Shown here piece by piece: positions 6,216 to 11,972 of a DNA stretch of 11,972 nucleotides. The stretch covers positions 1 to 11,972 of the forward strand of contig JAPKYO010000026.1 of NCBI GenBank assembly GCA_026394265.1, read 5' to 3'. The notes under the pieces were generated by a model that was not told the DNA's origin, searched no databases, and worked only from the letters and a program-made list of their open reading frames with translations. Position numbers and translations under genes: made by a program. The first letter of the stretch is position 1. Each line of letters opens with the position of its first letter. The stretch comes from Candidatus Bathyarchaeota archaeon. GTDB taxonomy: Archaea > Thermoproteota > Bathyarchaeia > TCS64.

Positions 6216-6515
6216 ATGGAGTACATGTACGCCGCTATGCTTCTCCACAGCGCGAAGAAGCCAATCACTGAGGAGGCGGTCACCGCCATACTCGCAGCCG
6301 CCGGTGTCGCAGCCGACGGTGTACGCGTCAAGGCCCTCGTTGCCGCCCTAGCAGAGGTCAACATCGAGGAGGCGCTTAAGGCGCCAGTCTTCGCCGCCGC
6401 AGCCCCAGCCGCCGCGCCCGCTGAGGTCAAGGAGGAGAAGAAGGCAGCCGCCAAGCCAAAGGTTGAGGAGAAGAAGGAAGAGGACCTCCAGGGTCTGGGC
6501 GCCCTCTTCGGTTAG
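6216..6515 (+). CDS. rpl12: Ribosomal stalk protein P1 (archaeal L12)
   Basis: 99 aa acidic stalk protein that dimerises on P0/L10 and recruits translation GTPases. Residues 1-54 are the helical dimerisation domain ([20 protein letters not shown] start, [17 protein letters not shown] near its end), followed by an Ala/Pro hinge (about 57-72), a Lys/Glu stretch and the conserved C-terminal GTPase-binding tip LQGLGALFG. An in-frame upstream start at 6147 would add a Cys/Arg-rich extension not found in the family and lies before the TATA box, so ATG 6216 is preferred. Unusually it is away from the rpl11 side of the ribosomal cluster, divergent from the formamidase-family gene and upstream of alaS. 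Confidence 0.95.
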   Translation: MEYMYAAMLLHSAKKPITEEAVTAILAAAGVAADGVRVKALVAALAEVNIEEALKAPVFAAAAPAAAPAEVKEEKKAAAKPKVEEKKEEDLQGLGALFG

Positions 6516-6526
6516 TCTCACAACCT

Positions 6527-6571
6527 ATCATTTCTTAACGCATTCCATTTTCGAATATTCTCTTCACCTTT
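6527..6571 (+). terminator. T-rich tract after rpl12
   Basis: Several T-rich clusters (ATTTCTT, CCATTTTCG, ATATTCTCTTC, CCTTTC) follow the rpl12 stop by 12-55 nt without a clear hairpin, as expected for archaeal U-tract termination. Confidence 0.4.
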
Positions 6572-6632
6572 CAGCCCCTCCTAGTGAGTTGTAAAGTCGC
6601 GGTAAACACGGGCTGGGCCGGCATCCGATTCA

Positions 6633-6643
6633 AAAAGATTTTC
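6633..6643 (+). promoter_or_regulatory. TATA-like box of alaS
   Basis: AAAAGATTTTC centred 31 nt before ATG 6669. It overlaps the region just before the alternative GTG 6645, so it favours the ATG as the true start on a nearly leaderless transcript. Confidence 0.35.
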
Positions 6644-6668
6644 AGTGAAGCCCAATCATACTCTTGGG

Positions 6669-8570
6669 ATGCTCACCTCCGACGAAATCCGCAGCCGATT
6701 CCTCGCCTACTATAAGCAGAGAGGGCACGCCGAGGTCCCTTCGGCCTCCCTCCTGCCCGAGGGCGACGTGACGACCCTCTTCACGGGTTCGGGCATGCAG
6801 CCGCTGATCAAGTACCTGCTCGGCGAGCCCCACCCAAACGGCACCCGCATCGTCGACTCGCAGAAGTGCTTCAGGTCGGAGGACATAGACGAGGTCGGGG
6901 ACAACAGGCACACGACGTTCTTCGAGATGCTGGGCAACTGGTCGCTCGGCGACTACTTCAAGGCGGAGCAGCTCCCGTGGGTGTTCGAGTTCCTGACTAA
7001 GGAGCTTGGGGTTGACCCGGCGCGGCTCTACGTCACCGTCTTCGCGGGGGAGGAGAAGTATGGGCTCCAGAAGGATGAGGAATCTGTCGAGATTTGGCGC
7101 TGCATCTTCAAGGGTGTGGGCATAGTGGCGAAGCCCGTCCACATAGGCGACCCCGACAAGGGCGGCGAGGTGGGGATGCAGGGCGGCAGGATATTCTACT
7201 ACAACAGCAGGAAGAACTGGTGGAGCCGTGCCGGTCCGCCGGAGAAGATGCCGGCCCGCGAACCCGGGGGGCCGGACTCGGAGATATTCTACGACTTCGG
7301 CACGCCCCACGACGAGAAGTACGGGCACCACTGCCACCCCAACTGCGAGTGCGGGAGGTTCATGGAGATCGGTAACTCGGTCTTCATGGAGTACACGAAG
7401 ACCGAGAACGGCAGATTCGAGAGGCTGCCGCAGAGGAACGTCGACTTCGGCGGGGGGCTGGAGAGGATCAGCGCGGCGGTCACCGGGAACTCGGACATGT
7501 TCCAGATTGATACCCTCAAGCGCCTGATCGACGCGCTCCCGGGGGGCGCCGAGGCGATGCGGTCGAAGAGGATCATAGCGGACCACGTGAGGGCGGCGGC
7601 GTTCCTCATCACGGACGGCGTCGAGCCCTCGAACAAGGACCGAGGCTACATGCTCCGCAAGGTTCTCAGGAGGTCGATCGTCCACGCCAGCATGCTTGAG
7701 CGCGGCGAGGGGGACGCGAACAACCTGAGCGCCGGCTCCGGTGAGACGCTTGAGCGCCTCTTCGGGATCGTCTGTGACATGTACGCGGGGACGTACAGCC
7801 TCGACAGGGAGAGGATACTCGCGGTGTTCCGTGGCGAGAACCAGAAGTTCCGCAACACCTTCGTCAACGGCATGCGTAGGCTACAGCGCCTTGAGGTGGT
7901 TGACACTGAGACCGCCTTCACGCTCTACGAGAGCTTCGGGCTCCCATACGAGGTGATAAAGGAGTTCGGCGGAGCCAAGGCAGCCACGCTCACAAGGGAA
8001 GACTTCGAGAAGAGGCTCGACATCCACAGGCAGCTCAGCCGCGCCGGGGCGGAGAAGAAGTTCGGGGGGCACGGGCTCATCCTCGACACCGGGGAGCTGA
8101 AGGCGAAGGATCAGGCGGAGATGGAGAAGGTGACGCGCCTTCACACGGCGACGCACCTGCTGCACGCGGCTCTCCGCGAGGTCCTCGGGGGCGAGGTGAA
8201 GCAGTCCGGCTCCGACATCACGCCGGAGCGGCTGCGCTTCGACTTCTCCTACCCGCGTAAGCTCACGGAGGAGGAGATCAAGAATGTCGAAGAGATCGCC
8301 AATCGTATCGTGGATCAGGACCTCAAGGTGGAGTGCCGCGAGATGCCCAAGGCCGAGGCGGACAAGACGGAGGCGCTCTCCTTCTTCAAGGCGAAGTACG
8401 GTGACAAGGTCAAGGTTTACTATATAGGGAAGAGCCTCGAGGGAGCCGTTAGCAAGGAGTTCTGCGGTGGACCACATGTTCCGCGGACCGGATTAATCGG
8501 CAGGATCAGGATCACGAAGGAAGAGGCAGTCGCCGCAGGAGTCCGCAGAATCAGGGCCGTTGTCGAGTGA
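6669..8570 (+). CDS. alaS: Alanyl-tRNA synthetase, short CPR-like form without C-Ala domain
   Basis: 633 aa; charges tRNA-Ala. The class II catalytic domain (1 to about 245) starts SDEIRSRFLAYYKQRGH and shows FRSEDIDEVGDNRHTTFFEM from residue 68 (motif 2 region), a His/Cys cluster HHCHPNCECGRF at 220-231 and the motif 3 DFGGGLERI at 259-267. A tRNA-recognition helical region follows, then the editing (SAD) domain with HTATH at 492-496 and CGGPH at 599-603, the zinc-binding HxxxH and CxxxH. The protein stops about 30 residues later (GVRRIRAVVE): the C-Ala domain of ~870-900 aa enzymes is missing, as is the Cys-rich N-terminal module of archaeal AlaRS. In these traits, and in segments such as LGEPHPNGTRIVDSQKCFRSEDID, it resembles Patescibacteria enzymes (from memory). 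GTG 6645 in frame is an alternative start. Confidence 0.95.
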   Translation: MLTSDEIRSRFLAYYKQRGHAEVPSASLLPEGDVTTLFTGSGMQPLIKYLLGEPHPNGTRIVDSQKCFRSEDIDEVGDNRHTTFFEMLGNWSLGDYFKAEQLPWVFEFLTKELGVDPARLYVTVFAGEEKYGLQKDEESVEIWRCIFKGVGIVAKPVHIGDPDKGGEVGMQGGRIFYYNSRKNWWSRAGPPEKMPAREPGGPDSEIFYDFGTPHDEKYGHHCHPNCECGRFMEIGNSVFMEYTKTENGRFERLPQRNVDFGGGLERISAAVTGNSDMFQIDTLKRLIDALPGGAEAMRSKRIIADHVRAAAFLITDGVEPSNKDRGYMLRKVLRRSIVHASMLERGEGDANNLSAGSGETLERLFGIVCDMYAGTYSLDRERILAVFRGENQKFRNTFVNGMRRLQRLEVVDTETAFTLYESFGLPYEVIKEFGGAKAATLTREDFEKRLDIHRQLSRAGAEKKFGGHGLILDTGELKAKDQAEMEKVTRLHTATHLLHAALREVLGGEVKQSGSDITPERLRFDFSYPRKLTEEEIKNVEEIANRIVDQDLKVECREMPKAEADKTEALSFFKAKYGDKVKVYYIGKSLEGAVSKEFCGGPHVPRTGLIGRIRITKEEAVAAGVRRIRAVVE

Positions 8571-8574
8571 CATA

Positions 8575-8600
8575 GTTTTTCTTTGTGATAGAAATTTTTC
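8575..8600 (+). terminator. Poly-T terminator of alaS
   Basis: TTTTTCTTT at 8576-8584 and a second TTTTT at 8595-8599 directly after the alaS stop; typical of archaeal U-tract terminators. Confidence 0.5.
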
Positions 8601-8610
8601 TAATAAAGAA

Positions 8611-8630
8611 GCGTTAAATTAATTTAATGC
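8611..8630. repeat. 20-bp near-perfect palindrome in the convergent intergenic region
   Basis: TTAAATTAATTTAA (8614-8627) is a perfect 14-bp palindrome; including the flanks GCG and TGC it extends to 20 bp with one G/T mismatch. It lies between the stop of alaS and the stop of the DUF5677-like gene, at the left edge of the AT-rich island. Confidence 0.5.
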
Positions 8631-8658
8631 ACGAGAGTGATGATAATATAAAATTGGT

Positions 8659-10161
8659 CTATATAGTAGACAACAGTCGTTCTCTCTCTTCGATACCCTC
8701 CTGAACAGCTACAGCTTTTACTCCAATATTTTTCATATAATTTGATATTACATTCATTTGTATGATGTTTTCAACATCAGGTTCCAAACCTAAAAGACAT
8801 AAAGTAATTTGGGTAAGGGATATTGCACTATTTTGTAGCGGATCTGCCAAACCATAGTTACTTGGCCCTACAAGTAAAAATTTATCTTGATACTCGTGCA
8901 TTAATCCTAAACGATAAAAACCTTTAGCACCACCATGAATTGAATCACAAGAGAGATTATAAAACGGATGATATTTACCAAATTTTACATTTTTCTCTAA
9001 AGCTCCAAAGTTTCTATTAGATAATATGGAACGTGGAATCCAACCATAGTCCTCTTGAAATTTATCAGGATATTTCCTACACAGATATTCTTTTTCTTTT
9101 TTTATTTTATTAAATTCTTTTCGAGATATACTATCATAACCTAATTTTTTATAATTATCTTTATAATCCCCTGCTTCTTTAAACATTCTAACAATATCAT
9201 GGTCTAAATATCTTCTTGATAATTCATCATTATTAGCGCACAAAAAATAAGAAATTACTGCAAGTTCGTGTAAACTACGCCATCTTGAATTTGCTCCATC
9301 AGCATATCCCGCTTTTAATAAAACTAAAATTTCGTTTGAGATTTGTAAAGAACGTGCATGAATCTTTATAAGAGCTTCATGTTTAGATTGGTTCGGATCA
9401 TTTATTTTATTATTTAATTTTATTTTTTGCTGTTCACCGCACTCAGAAGAAACCATAATCAAACATTCATACAAATCCAATGGTTCTTTCCATGTATGAT
9501 ACAGACGTTTTTCAAAACCTTTTTGAATTTTCTTTTGAGAATTAAGCATTTGATTAGCGGTTGTATGAAGAGTACCAACTATTTCTTTAGATAATTCAGG
9601 AATAACTTCGTTCATAATAGTTTTTATCATTTTTTCTTCGTGGAGGATAGAAAAAAACTCCTTTCCATGTTGAATTAAAGACTCAAGTATTGATGTAATA
9701 AAAAATACATTCAAATTTGGATCGTTTATTCCTTGTTTTTTAATTTTTTCCTCTATGTTACTAAGATAATCCTTCGATTTTTCAAATTCAATTTGTTTTT
9801 CAATTTCTTGATTAATTTTTATAAAGTCCGGAAAAGCTATTTTGAGTTGTCTTTTAAAATTTTCATAACATTCATAATCAATTTTTATATCTTTTAATGA
9901 TAAAGATAAAGCGGATGATACATTTTTTGTCGTTAATTTAAATTCACTTTTTATATATCCAATTTTTCCTCTCGGTAAATTTAATTCTTTTACTATTTTT
10001 TCATTAAGATTGAGAAAAAAAAGGTTGATTAAAGTCGCGTAAAAAAATGATTCAAATTTTATTCTAAAATAATTTTGTAAAATTATTGATTTACCATATT
10101 TATTGAGAAGGTTTTCTATACTCTCATATAGTTCATCCAACTGTTTATAAAAAGAATTCAT
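8659..10161 (-). CDS. DUF5677-like protein on an AT-rich island
   Basis: 500 aa from ATG 10161 (TTG 10170 is a possible start giving 503). Function unknown. Residues 1 to about 220 are Lys/Ile/Asn-rich, helical and unrecognised. From about 225 on it matches what I recall of DUF5677: HARSLQISNEILVLLKAGYA followed by DGANSRWRSLHELAVISYFL (268-307), RRYLDHDIVRMFKEA near 316-330, EDYGWIP near 370-376 and YNLSCDSIHGGAKGFYR at 401-417. R293 and H298 form an Rx4H spacing like that of HEPN RNases, which is suggestive only. No signal peptide or membrane helix is evident. Base composition is far more AT-rich than the neighbours, with Asn AAT, Lys AAA and Ile ATA/ATT codons, so the gene was probably acquired by transfer. 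It is alone, convergent to alaS. Confidence 0.8.
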   Translation of the reverse strand: MNSFYKQLDELYESIENLLNKYGKSIILQNYFRIKFESFFYATLINLFFLNLNEKIVKELNLPRGKIGYIKSEFKLTTKNVSSALSLSLKDIKIDYECYENFKRQLKIAFPDFIKINQEIEKQIEFEKSKDYLSNIEEKIKKQGINDPNLNVFFITSILESLIQHGKEFFSILHEEKMIKTIMNEVIPELSKEIVGTLHTTANQMLNSQKKIQKGFEKRLYHTWKEPLDLYECLIMVSSECGEQQKIKLNNKINDPNQSKHEALIKIHARSLQISNEILVLLKAGYADGANSRWRSLHELAVISYFLCANNDELSRRYLDHDIVRMFKEAGDYKDNYKKLGYDSISRKEFNKIKKEKEYLCRKYPDKFQEDYGWIPRSILSNRNFGALEKNVKFGKYHPFYNLSCDSIHGGAKGFYRLGLMHEYQDKFLLVGPSNYGLADPLQNSAISLTQITLCLLGLEPDVENIIQMNVISNYMKNIGVKAVAVQEGIEERERLLSTI

Positions 10162-10185
10162 GATAGTCAAGTTAATTTATTTCTA

Positions 10186-10197
10186 CTAATAAATATT
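10186..10197 (-). promoter_or_regulatory. Possible TATA box of the DUF5677-like gene
   Basis: AATATTTATTAG on the minus strand lies about 30 nt before ATG 10161. The surrounding sequence is so AT-rich that a chance match is likely; only the spacing supports it. Confidence 0.25.
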
Positions 10198-10367
10198 ATT
10201 TTCTAAAAAATCGCTAAAAAAAAGCGGATATTTTATTAATAATAAAAAGAAAATTAAAGAAAAAACTCACTTAGTTCTCCTAGATTATTGTTTTCGTTAA
10301 ACAAGTCATATAATTGGATTGGTAGAGATCAATAGGAAAACTACACACGCACAGTAACAACACGCCT

Positions 10368-10392
10368 ACACCCTAAAGGGGGGAGGGGGTGT
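10368..10392 (+). repeat. G-rich hairpin at the island border
   Basis: ACACCC (10368-10373) pairs with GGGTGT (10387-10392) around a 13-nt loop; the loop and 3' arm hold G6-A-G5. It could form a hairpin or a G-rich structure. No T-tract of note follows (TTT only). Confidence 0.35.
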
Positions 10393-10514
10393 TTCAAATG
10401 GGCTATTTTTACAGCTCCTTTTCGATAAAAGAGCCTTGGAATCCTTCAGATTGGGATCGTAAATGTACAAAAACGTGCATAAAGTGCCTCGTAAGTGTTC
10501 GAAAATGTGTGGTA

Positions 10515-10589
10515 ATGGCCATCAAGCTCATCCACACCAAGACGCGGGAGAGGATGACCCGACTCGTCGCAACCTGCTACGACAGATAG
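10515..10589 (+). pseudogene. Possible 3' remnant of a native gene (24 codons)
   Basis: From ATG 10515 to TAG 10589 the frame MAIKLIHTKTRERMTRLVAT + CYDR uses no T-ended codon, the same codon habit as the next genes on the plus strand, whereas the frame upstream of about 10510 is T-rich and unlike coding sequence. This fits either the tail of a native gene cut by the AT-rich insertion or a very small gene without a visible ribosome-binding site. No product is recognised. The argument rests on only 24 codons. Confidence 0.25.
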
Positions 10590-10668
10590 CCATCCCGAGG
10601 CCATGCAGACCACCCCACGAATACTTAGGGACCGACGACGCATAGATACCCGGGGGAGAACACCGACC

Positions 10669-11139
10669 ATGGAGACGCCTGCGCCACGGGCATTCGGGAA
10701 GCGCGGCGCACTCATCCTGATAGCTGCCCTGGCAATCATCCTCCTCGCAGCCTCGACGAGCCACCTGTTCATCCTGAGAGGCGGCTCAGAAACCCAGACG
10801 AAGGCAGCCCTAACCGCCAAGGCCCTGCAGCTATTCGGCGTCCCCCCGGGCGCCATCGTCTGCGGCGACAACCTCCAAGGATACAACATCACCGGCTACC
10901 GACTGATGAGCATAGAGGAGATACGTGACCTAGCGGACACCGGCGGAGACGCCGCCTACGTGGGCGTGGGCAGGGTCGACCTCACCGGGGACGACACCAG
11001 CGTCACCATCGGCAACTGGCACGCCACCCCCCGAAACGCCAACAACACAAACCTAGCCGGAGAGGCCATCATCTACCAATTCCACAGACACCCCCTAGAC
11101 ATATGGAGCTGGGACGACAGCAACCACATACTCTCCTGA
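10669..11139 (+). CDS. Membrane-anchored protein of unknown function
   Basis: 156 aa, no family recognised. A short basic N-terminus (RAFGKRG, 7-13) is followed by a strongly hydrophobic helix (about 14-36, LILIAALAIILLAAS), so it is either a type II membrane anchor or an uncleaved signal. The rest (about 37-156) should lie outside the membrane: an Ala-rich helix (TKAALTAKALQLFG, 44-57), a Gly/Asp/Asn-rich part and a Trp/His-rich end (HPLDIWSWDDSNHILS). It has one Cys (C65), so no internal disulphide is possible. The ATG at 10669 has GGGGGAG 10 nt upstream; an in-frame upstream start at 10603 would add an Arg-rich segment and is less likely. Only about three codons end in T, as in leuS, which supports that the frame is real. 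Confidence 0.75.
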   Translation: METPAPRAFGKRGALILIAALAIILLAASTSHLFILRGGSETQTKAALTAKALQLFGVPPGAIVCGDNLQGYNITGYRLMSIEEIRDLADTGGDAAYVGVGRVDLTGDDTSVTIGNWHATPRNANNTNLAGEAIIYQFHRHPLDIWSWDDSNHILS

Positions 11140-11313
11140 CCCCACGAAGAAACACCCCACGCGGCGCGAACAGACGCGAAGCCCAAACCATCACGAATCA
11201 CCCAAAAAAGACCCCGAACCCAAAACAGAGCCACCAAACCACCGAACCGCGACAACGACGCCACCCCCCCCGGGGGTATGTGCACGCACCGAGACAGAAC
11301 CCGCCTCCGCAAC

Positions 11314-11320
11314 TCTTTTT
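11314..11320 (+). terminator. T-tract, possible terminator of the preceding transcript
   Basis: CTTTTT is the first T-run after the stop at 11139 and lies just before the leuS TATA-like box; a candidate U-tract terminator. Confidence 0.3.
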
Positions 11321-11327
11321 GCTCATA

Positions 11328-11336
11328 ACCTTTAAC
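11328..11336 (+). promoter_or_regulatory. TATA-like box of leuS
   Basis: ACCTTTAAC centred about 48 nt before the leuS ATG; transcription would begin near 11358 with a leader containing AAGGATAGTGG as ribosome-binding site. Confidence 0.4.
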
Positions 11337-11379
11337 CACAAAGCCACCCTAGAAACAACAAGGATAGTGGATACACCGC

Positions 11380-11972
11380 ATGGTCGACTGGAAACAGCTG
11401 GAACAGAAATGGCAGGGACGCTGGGCGGAAGCATCCGCCTACGAGACCGACCCCGACCCGGAGAAGCCCAAGTACTATCTCACCGTCGCCTACCCCTACC
11501 CCAACTCCCCGCAGCACATCGGACACGGACGCACCTACACCCTCACCGACGTCCACGCACGCCACATGCGCATGAGAGGCTACAACGTCCTCTTCCCCAT
11601 GGCGTGGCACTTCACCGGCACACCCCTATTCGCCATGGTCGAACGACTCAAGGAAAGAGACCCCGCCCTAGTAGACACATTCCTCAACCTATACGGAATA
11701 CCCGAGAAGAAGCTCAAGGAACTCGAAACACCCACCTCCATGGCCACCTACTTCGCCAACGAGATCCAAGCCGGCATGAAGAAGATCGGCTACAGCATCG
11801 ACTGGCGCCGCACCTTCACAACCATCGACCCCTACTACAGCAAATTCATAGAATGGCAATTCGCCAAACTCCGCCAGAAAGGCTACATCACACAGGGAAG
11901 CCACCCAGTCGGCTGGTGCCCACACTGCGGAAACCCCGTCGGACAACACGACACCATCGGCGACAAGGAACC
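11380..11972 (+). CDS. leuS: Leucyl-tRNA synthetase, archaeal type, 5' part
   Basis: 197 residues present, continuing past the right edge. Class I synthetase that charges tRNA-Leu. The N-terminus MVDWKQLEQKWQGRW is followed by the strand-loop VAYPYPNSPQHIGHGRTYTL (36-55) containing the HIGH signature at 46-49, then GYNVLFPMAWHFTGTPLFA (67-85), where the FPMxxHxTGTP form is typical of archaeal/eukaryotic LeuRS and unlike bacterial LeuRS. A WCPHCGNPVGQHD zinc-knuckle region (179-191) begins the CP1-side insertion. Start ATG 11380 has AAGGATAGTGG upstream. Of about 197 codons only one (TAT) ends in T, an extreme wobble bias. Confidence 0.95.
   Translation, partial: MVDWKQLEQKWQGRWAEASAYETDPDPEKPKYYLTVAYPYPNSPQHIGHGRTYTLTDVHARHMRMRGYNVLFPMAWHFTGTPLFAMVERLKERDPALVDTFLNLYGIPEKKLKELETPTSMATYFANEIQAGMKKIGYSIDWRRTFTTIDPYYSKFIEWQFAKLRQKGYITQGSHPVGWCPHCGNPVGQHDTIGDKE

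Larger units (their letters stand above)
10171..10668. other. Intergenic stretch spanning the right edge of the AT-rich island
   Basis: No convincing gene. From 10171 to about 10340 it is very AT-rich with A-runs and a small hairpin ATCGCT/AGCGGAT (10210-10229). From 10341 to about 10500 the composition is mixed and includes the G-rich hairpin at 10368-10392. Chromosomal GC-rich sequence is re-established near 10510. A 24-codon frame with native-like codons (10515-10589) is listed separately. No integrase, tRNA or long direct repeat was seen at the junction. Confidence 0.6.
11140..11379 (+). other. Noncoding A/C-rich stretch, nearly free of T
   Basis: 240 nt between the anchored protein and leuS. 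From 11138 to 11276 there are only two T residues (11191 and 11198). It ends at C8G5 (11264-11276) and is followed by a T5 tract (11316-11320). No start codon with ribosome site, no tRNA fold and no family match were seen; the open frames here exist because stop codons need T. Confidence 0.6.

Noticed and set aside
6642..7685. 347-codon open frame on the minus strand opposite alaS
   Set aside because: Pro/Arg/Leu/Val-rich shadow of a GC-rich gene; alaS is unmistakable on the other strand.
7881..8477. 198-codon minus-strand frame opposite the 3' part of alaS
   Set aside because: Low-complexity Leu/Arg/Glu shadow of the editing domain region.
8637..8703. C box-like GTGATGA and D box-like CTGA, 65 nt apart, as a C/D sRNA
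   Set aside because: No internal C'/D' boxes and no terminal stem, and it overlaps the end of the DUF5677-like gene.
10485..10510. GTGTTCGAAAATG as a tRNA T-arm
   Set aside because: The flanking bases do not form the five-pair stem, and no acceptor or anticodon arm can be drawn.
10389..10514. Cys-containing N-terminal extension of the frame ending at 10589
   Set aside because: Codons are T-rich and unlike the following part; the GTG start at 10389 lies within the G-run hairpin and has no convincing ribosome-binding site of its own.
10463..10645. 60-codon Cys/His-rich plus-strand frame
   Set aside because: Third positions are not like native genes and no family features or ribosome-binding site are visible.
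6128..11169. CCACGCGGCGCG present at both 6128-6139 and 11158-11169
   Set aside because: A 12-base match is expected by chance in 12 kb of GC-rich DNA, and the flanks differ.
11140..11337. Open frame in phase with the anchored protein past its TGA, suggesting stop readthrough
   Set aside because: The region lacks T, so it has no stops in any plus frame; the Pro/Arg/Lys-rich translation looks noncoding and no recoding element is visible.

Overview
The window looks like a piece of a GC-rich archaeal chromosome. It encodes archaeal/eukaryotic-type ribosomal proteins (S19e, L31e, L39e, LX/L18a, a P1-type stalk protein), an Spt5-type NusG, prefoldin alpha, a PDCD5-family protein and an archaeal-type leucyl-tRNA synthetase. 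TATA-like boxes lie about 25-50 nt upstream of several starts, and TTG and GTG starts are used. A TACK-group archaeon (Bathyarchaeia- or Nitrososphaeria-like) is my best guess, but the sequence alone does not settle the lineage.

Layout: (1) Positions 1-4030, minus strand: a tightly packed translation and secretion operon in the order rps19e, PDCD5-like, rpl39e, rpl31e, LX/L18a, pfdA, ftsY, secE, spt5/nusG, rpl11 (running off the left edge), read from a TATA promoter near 4080. It links ribosome building, nascent-chain folding, SRP-dependent targeting and transcription elongation. The aIF6 gene that often sits between L31e and LX in archaea is absent here. (2) 4218-4851, plus strand: a small Cys-rich protein whose frame breaks at a run of seven G. 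(3) 4852-6086, minus strand: a two-gene unit of an acetamidase/formamidase-family enzyme and a small zinc-ribbon protein. (4) 6216-8570, plus strand: the stalk protein rpl12, then alaS. The AlaRS is short, lacks the C-Ala domain and the archaeal N-terminal zinc module, and looks like the AlaRS of Patescibacteria (CPR). (5) About 8571-10500: a strongly AT-rich island with one minus-strand gene for a DUF5677-like protein, probably horizontally acquired. (6) 10500-11972, plus strand: GC-rich DNA resumes with a possible gene-end remnant, a membrane-anchored protein of unknown function, a nearly T-free noncoding stretch, and the 5' part of leuS.

The best leads are the CPR-like alaS in an archaeal context, the AT-rich island with its DUF5677 gene (which carries an Rx4H motif), the G7 frameshift, and the T-depleted leader region before leuS. 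No rRNA, tRNA, CRISPR array, transposase or integrase gene was found.
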